The notes under the pieces: model-generated
Databases searched by the model: none
Told to the model about the DNA's origin: nothing
The model's input: only the letters and a program-made list of their open reading frames with translations
From: Siphonodentalium dalli
Lineage: Eukaryota; Mollusca; Scaphopoda; Gadilida; Siphonodentaliidae
Assembly (NCBI GenBank): GCA_032622095.1
Contig: CP136063.1
Span: 279,985,426-280,049,425 of the forward strand
DNA: 64,000 nucleotides
Direction of reading: 5' to 3'
Made by a program: the position numbers and the translations under genes
In this document: positions 12,101 to 27,100 of the stretch, one piece after another
Layout: the number at the start of each line of letters is the position of its first letter
Position numbering within the stretch: the first letter of the stretch is position 1

Positions 12101-15100
12101 TGCAATGAAATAGCACTTATATCATTCTAAAAATATATATAAGAACAGACAATTAAAAATACTATGTTCTCAGACATGTTCCTAATCATCCAAACGGTCC
12201 TCTACGAATTTTCAATTGCAAAACATCTTTCATCCATCCTCAGTTAAAAATTAGAGTTTCTGTTGAAGATACCTTACTCGTATTTAAATTCGCGCAGTAC
12301 TATTTTTCGCACACCCATCGGTGCGCGAATTTAAAACTGAGCGAAAAATAGTATGACTGCCAAGTTTAATCTAAACCACAGTCCATATGGGAAATACAAG
12401 AGGGCTATGTTGCTGAGTTTACATATAATATGAACGGCCATATAGACAATTACGCCTTTTCATGTATGCAGGTATTTACATTCGGCCAACAGCTATCAAG
12501 ATCATTGCTCGCAATGGCAAGCGACAAATCATGGTAACATAGACATTGTTGAAATGCTTGTATAATAAATACTAATATTCCAGGTCGCCACAGAATTATG
12601 ATGTATGTAGTTACCAGTTTATTGTCAGCATGATGTAAATCCACCGCGATGGGTGTTTAATATACTATCTTCAGCAATGACTAAGAACCGAAACTGTCAT
12701 CAGCTCTAAGATATATGAAAATATCACAGAAGTATTACGAAAATACTTTTGTCAGTTTTGAATTCGCGCAACTAGGTGCGCGAATTTAAAGTGCGCGAAT
12801 TCAAAACTGAGCAAAAAATAGTACTGCGCGAATTTAAATACAAGTAAGGTAAACTGGCTTTACTGAACAAGAAATTGCATAGACTGAAAATTATAGGATT
12901 TTAATCCATAAAATGATTATAATCAATTTCTAGAATTCCTTAAAAAAAATATACAACAAGAATTGCATCTGAGATGCGGGGTCGAGCTGCGGTAGATAGT
13001 CCAAACATGGGCTTGAACTAATCTATTGGGATTTGTGGTAACTCTGGAGTATAGCGTATTTGGCAGAGTTTAGAAACACCTCTCAAGATGTTCAGTTTTG
13101 AACCATTTCAAAATTGTGAAAAATTATAGCTACCAAACAATACATTTCAAGCAAAATTGGATAAGATAATTTTTTTCAAATATACACAGATACAATCATA
13201 ACACAGAAACAAAAGGACAAATAATTACACATTTCTGCAGTATATTGAGGAGATTGCTTAGTCCAACAAGACTGTCTTCCTGTCATCCCCTTTGAGGATG
13301 AGGTTCAGGGACTATTTTTTTTAATAAGTCCAATGCAACATTTTCAATGTCAGGTAGGGCGTTGGGGGCAGTCGCGGCATCCTTTATGTTGGGGGCAGTC
13401 ACGGCATCCTTTATGTTGGGGGCAGTCGCGGCATCCTTTATGTTAGGGGCAATCGCGGCATCCTTTTTGTTGGGGGCAGTCACGGCATCCTTTATGTTGG
13501 GGGCAGTCGCGGCATCCTTTATGTTGGAGGCAGTCACAGCATCCTTTATGTTGGGGGCAGTCACGCATCCTTTATGTTGGGGGCAGTCACGGCATCCTTT
13601 ATGTTGGGGGCAGTCACGGCATCCTTTATGTTGGGGGCAGTCGCGGCATCCTTTATGTTGGGGGCAGTCACGGCATCCTTTATGTTGGGGGCAGTCACGG
13701 CATCCTTTATGTTGGGGCAGTCGCGGCATCCTTTATGTTGGGGGCAGTCACGGCATCCTTTATGTTGGGGGCAGTCACGGCATCCTTTATGTTGGGGCAG
13801 TCGCGGCATCCTTTATGTTGGGGCAGTCGCGGCATCCTTTATGTTGGGGGCAGTCACGGCATCCTTTATGTTGGGGCAGTCGCGGCATCCTTTATGTTGG
13901 GGGCAGTCACGCATCCTTTATATTGGGGGCAGTCACGGCATCCTTTATGTTGGGGGCAGTCGCGGCATCCTTTATGTTGGGGGCAGTCGCGGCATCCTTT
14001 ATGTTGGGGGCAGTCGCGGCATCCTTTATGTTGGGGGCAGTCGCAGCATCCTTTGTTGGGGGCAGTCACGGCATCCTTTATGTTGGGGGCAGTCGCGGCA
14101 TCCTTTATGTTGCGGGCAGTCACGGCATCCTTTATGTTGGGGGCAGTCGCGGCATCCTTTATGTTGGGGGCAGTCGCGGCATCCTTTATGTTGGGGGCAG
14201 TCGCGACATCCTTTATGTTAGGGGCAGTCGCGGCATCCTTTATGTTAGGGGCAGTCGCGGCATCGTTTATGTTGGCACTTGACATTATCAGAATACACAC
14301 TTATGATTTCCGCTATACATTTCTAAGTGAGTGTCTGCTTTGGTGCGATGTCACATTGTCTTCTAATCTGTTCCATAGGGTTGGACCATCAAAATTAGGT
14401 CCTGTCTTATTCAAAGCAAATCCATAAATGACGAATTGACCTATCTTAGCCAACAAAGTTGACAACGGAATGTCGGTTAGCCAATGAATAGCGAACACGT
14501 CCAAACAAACTGATTGAACTGAGCGTGAAAGCAAGCGTGTCGAATTATCGCCAGTGATTTCTGACTTGTGTAAACAGCGTGGGCGTATATTTAAAGGGGT
14601 AAAGCCTTTTCAAGCAAAAAATAAATTCGTATTATTTCGCGAGTCGTCCGTCAATTATATTATTTGTAGACAAATAAAACCAATGACATTCTCGGAATCA
14701 AGGATGTTTATTCATGTTTCAGGACGGACGAGTGACTTGTAAATCTTTACCACAGATTTTTTTATATACCAATATGTTAAAAAAAACAAAGCTTAAAACA
14801 AGCCATCTGCATTTCACAAACTCCTAAAAAATTTATAGATCTCAAGATATTTCAAAGCTACAACGCACCTTCGATCTTTTATATATGAGTAGTAGTGGCC
14901 GGCGTTGGCTTGGCCACTGTGGACGACCACTCCGACCAGCTCATAGTTTATCTGTTTACTCTGATGCTGGAGGCTCATTGCTAACGTCTGCTTACTAAAG
15001 CTGTCATTAAGATTTATCTCCCCTGAATCGCTGTCGCTGTTTGAGCTGTTCGTACTCTCGGCTTCCCTCCGACTCATTCCCTCAGCAGTATATGGCTCCA

Positions 15101-18100
15101 TGTCTAATATCCATGGAAACTGAATGAGAGGTTCCAAAATATTATGAATCCATGTTTATTATGTATGGAAACTAACACTGTAGCTCAACTTGGATAGGGG
15201 ATAGTGTTACATTCAGTCAATGGGGCAATAAGGAATGCAGAAAGTTTAAATACCAGATGTCCATCCGAAGAGTCATATGAAGTTTGGGATCAATTGGATG
15301 AAAAATATTGGATATAGGGTGTGCTGAAGTATTTAGTCTTGCAAAGAGTAAATCTAAGATGGCTGGCGGCAGCCATGTTTTTCATCGAAAATAGTTCAAA
15401 TTCGATAGCTCCCATCTGGAAGAGATCCTAAACATGCCTGTAAATTTTCAAAAACATTTCTCCAATAAATGCGGGTTGCAGGGTATGCTGATGGATTCAA
15501 AATTTGAAATCCAAGATGGCTGCACAGAAATTATAAAAGAAGTTATATTATTATTGCAGCTCCACATCAAAGATTCATAATGCTTACCTTGAAATGATCA
15601 TCAAATTTTAGAGCTCTGTTAGCCTCCCAATCATAACCAAACCTCTTCAGCTGAATGCAAAGCAAGGATGGTAGGCTCTTAACGCACAACCGCTTTATCG
15701 TGTTCCTCTGAAATAATAAGAATGTGAGCAATCAATACTAGATGAAGATGAGCAATCATAAAGGAGTTTAGTTTAAAATATTTTATTGCTCTTAAATATA
15801 TATAGCAACAAGATTGGGGACAAGTTCTTGGGGCTCCTATCTAAACACAAATGTAACATAAAAATGATGAGAAACAAAAGTAACAAGAGCAAACACAATA
15901 ATTGATTGAATTAATTTACAAAGTAAAAGAAATAAAATTTACAAAGTAAAAAAAATTAAAAAAACGAAAAAGAGCTAACAAAATAAAAATAAAAGGTCAG
16001 CTGACCACAGTGTCCCCCGAAAACGTGGCAAGTCGATGCCGCTTTGTTAAAGAAATTTTTTTAAATGTTGAAAAAGGGTTAATAACTCCGTAAAAAAATA
16101 ATTTTTCGGTCGTCTGTATACATGTTGCACATCTCCAATATGTGGGTAACAATACTCTGAAGTTTCGAATATCTACAATCAAAACTGTAGGAGGAGTTGA
16201 TTACACCATGAAGGTACCCTCATACAGAAAATTTAAAAAGTCGAAAAGGGTTAATAACTCTGTCAAAAAATAATTTTTCCGTCATCTATATACATTTTGC
16301 ACATCTTCAATATATGGGCAACAATATTCTGAAGTTTCAAATCTCTGGGATGAAATGATTACACCATGAAGGTACTCAAAAGTGTGACGGACGGACGAAT
16401 GGACGGACGTACCAACAAATGGGTAGATATGTGGCTTCGACCTATGTGGCTAGAAATGGTAATGTGGCTTTAGTTTTTATGTGGCTTCTCAAGTAGCCAT
16501 AAAATTTTAAGTGGCTATCAAGTAGTAGATAGTGATAAAACTCCAGATTATGGATTCATAACATGTTGGAATTATAGCAGAAGAAGCTGATTAAAACTCA
16601 AAAACTTGCTCACAGCAACTGGGACAGTGGAATAGGAGAAACTGACAGGTCCGTGATTGGGTGGCTAGCCACATAAATGTCTTGTCAGTGTCCGACATCT
16701 CCTTTTGACGGGTCATGGATGTCTAAATGGATGGACTTTTTTTTCTCCAAATTTTGAGTGACTACAAAATTAAATAAGCTGATTAGGCCAAATAGATCAT
16801 TTTAGAACGTCCATCTGAAAGCTGTTACGTGGCTAGCCACGCAACGGAAGTTATGCACATAAATATCCATTTTACACAATCTTAGCCACATGAGTAGTCA
16901 TTAGTAAACACGGACGGTGCAACGGACGGACGGACCCTGTTTCTATAGTCCCCCGAAAATAAATTTTTCGGGGGACTAAAAAAGAGCAAACAAAATAATT
17001 GATTGAATTAATTTACAAAGTAAAAGAAATAAAATGACTAAACTGGTTAGTGGAGCACCTAGATAGATAAAGGAGTAATCCACTGTTTGGTAAAGTTTAT
17101 TCAGGTTTATCATTGTTTCAGCAACTAGGCCATAACATGATGTTAGTTTTACGAGTGGAGGAAAAACCAAACAGAGGGTAAATTTCACAGGAAATCAATC
17201 CAGTACATGTATAAAACACCAACCCCTGAAAAGCAACTGACTAACTTAACCCTTCCATAACTGGAGCTTTCTGAAATTTTCCGAAAACCTTTGCCAAGGC
17301 ATTCTCTCATATATGCGAGTCTCCTGTAGGGAAGAGAATACATTGGCCTAACAATATTAACCTCGGCCTTGTAAGCCAAAGTGATCCACAGATGTTGACT
17401 CATGGTAGGACTGTAATTAGATTTCTTACCATGGTAATTGTAATACAATATATATCATAAAAAATGTCAAATTACATGAATCTTATGTAGTGACTGAGAG
17501 GATACAAAATTGGTTGGGAAGTGCGATTGTTAGACCATTAGAACAAACAGAAGATCTTGTCTAGGGTCTGCAAATCTTAAGTTTTAGATCACTGATGGAG
17601 CTATGCTCATTTTGTGGGACCAAATCAATAGTTCATTACAACACCAATCCTGGTCAAAGATTTTTAATACGATCGAATAAATGCGGCAGTTTCGAAGCGA
17701 ATTGAACCTCAAACGGTTCGCAGGGCCCTAATCTTGTCAGTTTGTTAATAACAATGTGGCTGTATCATCACCTATCCCTGAATCAGTGTCCCAGGCACTT
17801 TGATTCAAGGTAATAATGAGAGGTTCGTCAAAAGTATTGATGCATTAATGGGAATATAAAACTAAGCTTTATAGAATGAACCAACCTTTTCGCCGCACTT
17901 TTCACAAAAATATGCATTATCTCCTTCTAACAATTCTCCTTTCACAAACTGGTCAAGGGAGTCCTGTAGAGTTGCATTTTTAACAGTAACATTCAATGCA
18001 TAAAAGGCCTCCTCTCGCTCATATCTGAAACAAGTCATAGGAAAAGATTTAATTTTCGCAGTAGCATAATCTACAGATGTGCAGCTGGTCACTAGATCTG

Positions 18101-21100
18101 GGAATAAGTCCGCTATAGACAGGCATATGAGCGGGGCTTGGACGTAAACCTGTATCTGGCCCTACCGATATCACTATCTGGTATACGTCCAAGGAAACTG
18201 GGACTAAATCAATGTAGTCTGTATTTTAGAGCAATTGTTCATGGCAGAAAACAACACTCTCACTGAGGAATATCGATAATGAATATAGGAACAATTTTGT
18301 TCTATTGTGCCATGTTTTTCTCTGTAATAATGATTTCACAGACTTCGGATGATTTTCACTGCAAACGTCTTGCAGCACTTTGAACAAGCCATGTTAATTC
18401 ATTTTAATCATGAAACAGATCAACATATGAAGAGTACATATTTACCTGTGAGGACAATGAAGAGTACGTATTTACCTGTGAGGACAATCTTTGCAAATTT
18501 TTTGGTCAGAAAATATTCCCTGAAATTTTTTCTTGAACATCTCTTCCTTACCAATTTTCTGTAATTATCAAGGAAAGAATTGTTAATATTGCTATAATTC
18601 TGCATAAAATAATCTGTCTTCTTGAATCGTTCATTTGATTGGTGTACATAAATATTACATGCTTAGAGTGAAGTGAACCAACTTAATATTGCTACTAAAG
18701 TATTTTCATCTGAATTGCCAGTGTCATTCTTTTACTTAACCCTTTCAGTGCAAGTCCGATTTTAGTATCAACCCATATTTCCTTGATCATTTTTTCAAAT
18801 TTATTGATTATAATAATGTGATACATTGATGGAAAGAGCTCTAAGAGAGCTCTTTCCATCAATGTATCACATTATTATAATCAATAAATTTGAAAAATGT
18901 TCAAGGAAATATGGGTTGATACAAAAATCAGACTTGGCACTGAAAGGGTTAAGAAGTGACTTGAGATCGATTGGGGTCAGCAGAGTAATGAAACAAAGCG
19001 TGTGAATCCCTTACAAACTCTGTTTAATTACTCAGTCAAAACCAATGATATCTTCAAGTCATTCCTTTTTATCGTATACCAGTACATTTTATCATATACC
19101 AGTACATTTTAACATATACCAGTACATTTTATCGTATACCAGTACATTTTATCGTATACCAGTACATTTTATCATTTACCAGTACATTTTATCGTATACC
19201 AGTACATTTTATCGTATACCAGTACATTTTATCATATACCAGTACATTTTATCGTATACCAGTACATTTTATCGTATACCAGTACATTTTATCATATACC
19301 AGTACATTTTATCAGATACCAGTACATTTTATCCTATACCAGTACATTTTATCATATACCAGTACATTTTATCATATACCAGTACATTTTATCCTATACC
19401 AGTACATTTTAATCATATACCAGTACATTTTATCATATACCAGTACATTTTATCCTATACCAGTACATTTTATCATATACCAGTACATTTTATCATATAC
19501 CAGTACATTTTATCATATACCAGTACATTTTAGTAGAACATTAATAACATGAACATTTTATCGTATACCAGTACATTTTATCATATACCAGTACATTTTA
19601 TCATATACCAGTACATTTTATCATATACCAGTACATTTTATCATATACCAGTACATTTTATCACACACCAGTACATTTGATCATATACCAGTACATTTTA
19701 TCATATACCAGTACATTTTATCGTATACCAGTACATTTTATCGTATATTTTATCGTATACCAGTACATTTTATCGTATACCAGTACATTTTATCATATAC
19801 CAGTACATTTTATCATATACCAGTACATTTTATCGTATACCAGTACATTTTATCGTATACCAGTACATTTTATCATATACCAGTACATTTTATCATATAC
19901 CAGTACATTTTATCATATACCAGTACATTTTATCGTATACCAGTACATTTTATCGTATACCAGTACATTTTATCGTATACCAGTACATTTTATCGTATAC
20001 CAGTACATTTTATCATATACCAGTACATTTTATCATATACCAGTACATTTTATCATATACCAGTACATTTTATCACACACCAGTACATTTTATCATATAC
20101 CAGTACATTTTATCATATACCAGTACATTTTATCATATACCAGTACATTTTATCATATACCAGTACATTTTATCATATACCAGTACATTTTATCATATAC
20201 CAGTACATTTTATCATATACCAGTACATTTTAATCATATACCAGTACATTTTATCATATACCAGTACATTTTATCATATACCAGTACATTTTATCATATA
20301 CCAGTACATTTTATCATATACCAGTACATTTTATCATATACCAGTACATTTTAGTAGAACATTAATAACATGAACAACTTTTCAAAACCACCAAAACAAT
20401 TGTAAGTAACATATTGTTAAAATTCCAACGCAATCTACCAATAACAACATGCAGTGAGCGATGGCATAGGATCGGCTTGAAATGATATAGGTTGTACTTT
20501 GTTTTTTATGAAGTGGAGGCTGCAGCTATTAGTTGATGAACCTCGGAAACATTCGTGTAAACCGAATGGCAATTTGTGCTGATCATGATGGGGGTTAATT
20601 GTGTGAATGTAGAGGGTGTGTGATTATATAAAAAATGATAATGTATTGAGTCTCATTAGCGGGCTCATTTCCGTTTGTTTATTAGTTTTCCAGCAAGTGT
20701 AGTGGCGGAATAATAAAAATATAAGGCCAAACAAATTAATGTTCAGATTCTCAGAGATCTGCCCCCTCATAATATATGCACCTCCCCAGTGATTTTTATA
20801 ACCCATTGAAAATAAAAATTATAATTATAATTCATCCTGCCACTTGACAATGGACGAAATACTGACCATAGATTTAGCTAGACATATTTCAACTTGTTTT
20901 TGATATTTTTGTTATTTGTTATTTCTGTTTGGTTTGTTTAATCTGTATGTCTTTAGATTGCTGCAATAAAATTGCATTGACTCTTAATGAGAAGTAATTT
21001 TTCATGTCCAAAAATTTGTTATTAGATAATTGGGGAATAAATATATAAAAACTTGCCTGATGGGAAATTGTTGTCTTATAAAGTGGTATAAAAACATTGC

Positions 21101-24100
21101 TGCCAGGTAATTTTGAAGGTAAAAATAAATATAAAAACCTGCCTGGCTGCTCATTTTGAAAACAAATGTATGAGAAACACATAATCAACTTTGTGTGGCC
21201 TAACTTGGAAGTAGTGAAATTAGCACATAATATGTCATTAAAAAAATTACAAAATATGCTTGAACTAATAATTTAATAAGTGAAAATTAGATACCTTGAG
21301 GTATTCATCAACCTGATCAACGAGAGCTTGGAAGAAGTCGAAGGCATCCTGCTGTTCTCGTACATTAATCTCCTGACCCCACAGTTTGAACACTTTCCAG
21401 AACTTCTCTGGTTCATGGTATTGTAGCTTACTGTCCATTAGATGCCCAAACACTTGTTGTATTTGATGGAAGACACTGAAATGTTGAAGAGTTTATCTGA
21501 GATCATTTTTATTTGTGTTGATCTATTACTTCTTGATTCCATGATTTAACCAGACCATGAAATCAAAGAGCTAATTGACACTACATTAAATGAGTGAAAT
21601 AGTAGTGATATTATATTAGTTCATTATATCTGATCGTTTACAACATTTAGTAAAATGAGTGTAATAAAATTAATGGATTGCAAATATACCACAATGACTA
21701 GTCACTTGTGTACTCAATATTTGGCTAATAATTTCCCTGAATGCAGGTTCCACTACTCTATTCATGTTACCTGCACTTGTGTGTAAAGCCCGTAGCTATA
21801 AAAAACATTAATTGAATAATACCCTTTTGGTGCCCTACTACTAGCTAACTCAAACCTGGATTAACGCTTCCATGACTGGAGCTTCCTGAAATTTTGCGAA
21901 AACACATAAGAGAATACACTGTCCTAACAATATTTACCTTTCAGGCATTTTAAGCCAGTGCATTCTCTTATATATGCAAGGCTCCCAATGGCAGACTCAC
22001 ATATATAAGAGAATGCACTGGCACAGGATCTTTAAAATGCTGCACCAGCCCAGCTCCCGTCATGAAAGGGTTAATTAAACATTGTGTTTTCAGACATTTT
22101 CAGGTCAAGCCTACAATTTCATGTTCCCAAGAATATTTCCCTTTTATGAAGATAAACAAAAATTGATACTGATAAAATCAAATACATTCACAGAATTACC
22201 CCTTGTTTCACTGTACCATGGTTTCCTAAACTAGCTAATTAACTGGGATCTGCAAAAACAGAACTTGAGTATGAATAATGATAGTTAACCTTTCATCATC
22301 AGTTGATTCATCATCGACACCGAGGATGGATTCGGGGATATTCGGTGCCATATATAGCTGCTGTATCACAGAGTTCATGTAACATGTAGCACCGGCGTTC
22401 TTCAGCCCGACAAACCCAGAGGATCCACGACCATCAACTGGAGGTAGATACTGTAAACAAAAACAATGTTCAATTCAGTAAACAAAAACAAAAACAATGT
22501 AAACAAAAATAATGTTCAATTCAGAGGATCCACGACCATCAACTGGAGGTAGATACTGTAAACAAAAACAATGTTCAATTCAGAGGATCCACGACCATCA
22601 ACTGGAGGTAGATACTGTAAACAAAAACAATGTTCAATTCAGAGGATCCACGACCATCAACTGGAGGTAGATACTGTAAACAAAAACAATGTTCAATTCA
22701 GAGGATCCACGACCATCAACTGGAGGTAGATACTGTAAACAAAAACAATGTTCAATTCAGTGAAGATCATACAAAACTATCATCCTATGGATGTTAAGGA
22801 CATATGTGACCCGCCATATCAAATCCAGTCGGAAGTCGGGATTTTTTTACCCTGTGCCAATGCATTCTCTTATATATGCGAGTCGACCATAGGTCGCCTC
22901 GCATATATAAGAGAATGCATTGGCCTAACAATTTTTTACAATTTTAATAATTTGTTCTTGTATTCTTTAACAATTTTATAATTTCACCCATACAGAGCCC
23001 CAGACAAACATGAGCAGACAACACTCTTCTATATGCATCTATATATGTGTGGGGCTCCCTGCAGGGTAATGGATGTTTTTTATTTTATGTCCTAAAAATT
23101 GTAAGAAACATTTATTTAAAAAACATGATAAAAAATTGTTAGGCCAATGCATTCTCTTATATATGCGAGGCGACCTATGGTCGACTCGCATATATAAGAG
23201 AATGCATTGGCACAGGGTAAAAAAATCCCGACTTCCAACTGGATTTGATATGGCGGGTCACATATGAGCAGATGATGAAAATGATAAAAAACAAGTGAAG
23301 AAGTATTAATATTCACTGGTGGGAAAGGTTTAAATATGTTTAATATGCCTTTAAAGACATACTGCATGACTATTTCAGTGAATGATTAGTTTTTATCAAA
23401 ACACTATCTTCATTGGAAGAATTGTACAAAATTCCAACCTCATTGACTGTACCATTTCAGAAAATAACATTTTCAATAGAAAATACATATTCCCTAATAA
23501 GATACTTACACACTGAACTACATGGTATATTCATCTTTATTCACAAGAAAGGATTCTATGAGATCCGTTTAAAATTTATTATTTTGGTACGAAATAGCTT
23601 AAGTACCTTTTGAATCATTATTATTCTGACGTAGCAGGTCAAAGGTCATTTGTCCACTCGTTATGCATATAAGCAAGTGGACCCACAGTAATCGGCCTCT
23701 TTTTATCCTCTTACAAGATTCGAGGGGTGTGACCGAGCAGCGGGGAGGGAAAATCCCAATTTGGGAGGGACATGGGAGTTCAGTGTGTAAGTATCTTATT
23801 AGGGAATATGTATTTTCTATTGAAAATGTTATATTCCCGTCAAAGATACGTTACACACTGAACTACATGGTAGAATCAACTCATAGGAGGAGGCTGCGAG
23901 GAATGAGATACTATTGTATTTTAGTTGAGAATAATTCTTTTGAACCTGTTGAGTTTTTTAGCAACAAATGGATCAAAAGGTACTGATTTGCAGATTTGAT
24001 TGATGCTACCAGGTAGAGTGGAGAAAGTGGGAGAATAAGCCCAATGGCTGAAACTCTGCACCTCCCCCCCCCCCCCCCCCTTGGTTCTGAAGTCAGACAA

Positions 24101-27100
24101 ACCGGTAATTGTGAAATCTCATATACAGGTACATGCATGTGCCACCTCCTCCCTGGAGTAAGCGGGTTATGATATTTAAAAAAATATAATATATATTTCC
24201 TTAAAGAAAGCCTGAACACTGAACTATATGGATAGATGTCCTGCTTTTGTAAACCATAGCAGAAAAGGGGTTAACTTTTTGGTCGGTCGCCTACGGTCAC
24301 TCACGGTCTTCACTCTTCAATGGCTTGCCTCGGAATCAGTCACGCATGCGCAGTCCCAATATAATTCACTGTACAGATTGAATTAGCCAGTTTATTTTCA
24401 ACTCAATCAGAAGATTGGCGAGTCGCGGGGTTGGGAATGGCACCGCCATGGGAGGGCCCTATGATAGTTCAGTGTTCAGGCTTTCTTTAAGGAAATATAT
24501 ATTATATTTTTAAAAATATCATATTTCCGCCAAAGGAAGCCCTCACACTGAACTATATGGATTAGAATGCAAGCCCAGGAGGAGGCACGAGCAATAAAGT
24601 TAATAGCCAAATTTTGAGTAAAGGTACTCTTCTAAAACAGATTGTACCATATATGAACACTTTAATGAATCTGTTAGGATTATTTACGTGAAATAACTCA
24701 TATAGTTAGAGTGCTATATTGCTCAAATGTGTACCGCCCCCCTTGTTTTGAAACAAACATCCCATGAGGTGCCATCCAATGCATAGTTGCGAGCGAACCG
24801 AGCAAGTATAACGGAAGAAGAAACTCTTCGTTCTTCTCTGTGTCGTCTTCTTCAGCTGTCTGTTCTAAGGTCCCACCCGTCAAGGTCCCATGATGCAGGA
24901 TCATGAAGGAAGGAGACTAACTCACTCTCCGCCTTAGCGACAGAACGACCTGCACAGACGGAGGCCCACTCCGACGATGGCGAGACAATCAAAGTTAACT
25001 AACTGCTATTCGCCAAAGAAAAAGCCAGAGAACCTGATGCCAAATTTGTGGCACAGGGATTGAGTTGAGAACCCATTAGGCCAAACAGGTTGTACAACGA
25101 TAATGGAGTCAAGCCATCTGAACAGAGGGAGCCCCCACCACCGCATCTTGCAAGGTGGTCATGCCCCCTGTCGTTCTTAGAACAGCTTCCTTGTTTTTCT
25201 TCTACTGATCACATGTCTCTGAGGTACCTATGCATCACAAGATATCCGACAGAAATCCTGTGATACAAATCTTACGCGTATATAAATATATAAAAATGAT
25301 ATAAAAAATATATATCAAGGTGATCTATAAGTCAGCAATGAGATCATTGCAGAAGGCCTTTGGCTCTTTGACAACTGAAATCAGTTCAAATGATGTACAA
25401 TGTAATCAGATGATAACCACGGGTAAATTGTCACCATACGGAATATTCAGTTCTGAGCCTCTGCCCAGAACATCATGTCACTTCCCCCCCCCCCCAAACA
25501 TGCAGCAGAACGACCTAGGTGTGTGATAGGTATGTTAGTGTGAGGCATGCAGCAAACTAGGGGAAGACCCCCCTCCAAAATGGCTCGCTGATTAAGGAAA
25601 CAAATGAAATTATCATCCTCCTAGTAAAGGACACACATCCTTTATAATGTTGTTACTTATTGAATTTTAAGAGCCATGATAGAGAGGAGCTCCCCCGACC
25701 TAAGTGGTCCTGTTGAAGGCATGTTTAAGGAAATACCGCCATTCTCAAAGCAACCGACCAGAAAAACGGGGTGACACCCCGGGTCATGACCACGGCGACA
25801 CCGGGCAGCGGCACCGAGACGGTCATGGCGTGGGAGTTACGGTACTGGGCGACAACGACACCGCTGCCCTTTAGCGGGCACCGCATTAATTTTGTTGAAT
25901 ACCGCGGTGATTTTCATGGAACTCCCCCAGGGGAGGTACCCACTCACACATACTTGTTCGCGTTAACAAGCGTTATCAGTACCGTGGTATTGGAGGATAC
26001 CGCGGTATAGTACCGCCATATTAACGGGGGTGACACTACGCTACTGGTGGTCAATTACTTTAAGCATAGCGGTAGGACAAATCCAGCATAGACCGAAGCG
26101 AGCAGAGTTGTCAGCATGGTTTCAGGCCCTTATGATTGGGCGGCTGGTGCCATGTGGTTGGGATCCCCTCATATGGGTTGGTCCCTGCCTGCAAGGAAAG
26201 GTCTGATGGCTAGTCAATGAGCTTCCTCGAAAGCTGAGCTGGACAGCGCAAACGTCTTTGCCTGTTTTATTGTCGAATGTTGATAGGACAAATCCGGCAT
26301 ATACCGAAGCGCGCAGAGTTGGCAGCATGGTTTCAGGCCCTTTTGATCGGGTGTCTGGTGCCATGGGGTTGGGATCCACTCGGACTGGGGTGGTCCCCTG
26401 CCTGCAAGGAAAGGTCTATAACGCTAGTCAATGAGCTTCCTAGAAAGCTGAGCTGGACAGTGCAAACGTCTTTGCCCGCGTTATTGTCTATAGGCGTGCA
26501 GTGCCCTGTTAATTTTATTACCATGTGCCAGATAATCAAATTGATATTGGTAATAGGAGTATGAAGAGCCATGAGATGTACTCTTGTGTCTGTAATAAAC
26601 GTACATGCACGTTTATTAAAATATTGGAAGATTTTTCCACCCTGCACAAGGCTTATTCCAGTCTGCACGTTTATTAATTGTGTGCATTTTTGGAAGACAT
26701 GTTTTGACAGGCCGATTTTGCCCCCCCCCCCCCCCCCCCCCCACTTCAAATCTTAAGAGGTGTTTATAAATTCCGAGTAAATGTCAGTATACTGTAACAA
26801 TATATTGATATTGCACCACGTATCAGGTTTTAACGATTGCTGTTATATTATTAACTCACAATAGGCCATGCCAAATAGTTTATTGGTAAATAGAATAATA
26901 AATTTGTTTCGCCCTGTACTTATATTCCAGTCTGCACTTGTATTACATTAGGTCGGATTTTCAACCCTGCACCTATATTCCAGACTGCACTTTTATTCCG
27001 GACACGAGAGTACTCTGTCGGTCAGGCCATTGGCAGGGTCGTTGTGGCACGTGACAAGAGAAATGCTTTCCATGTAAATGTGCTTCATTCATGTGTGAAG

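Noticed and set aside
13347-14282. 311-codon open frame and several overlapping ones on both strands
   Set aside because: Product of a 27-bp repeat, whose length is a multiple of 3; peptides are 9-residue repeats on both strands with no start context or splice support.
19069-20353. Regularly spaced repeats resembling a CRISPR array
   Set aside because: Units are contiguous with no unique spacers, and the gene structure is eukaryotic.
19045-20354. 162- and 225-codon open frames of [10 protein letters not shown] type
   Set aside because: Product of the 20-bp minisatellite (60 bp = 20 codons) lying in intron 17; no independent coding evidence.
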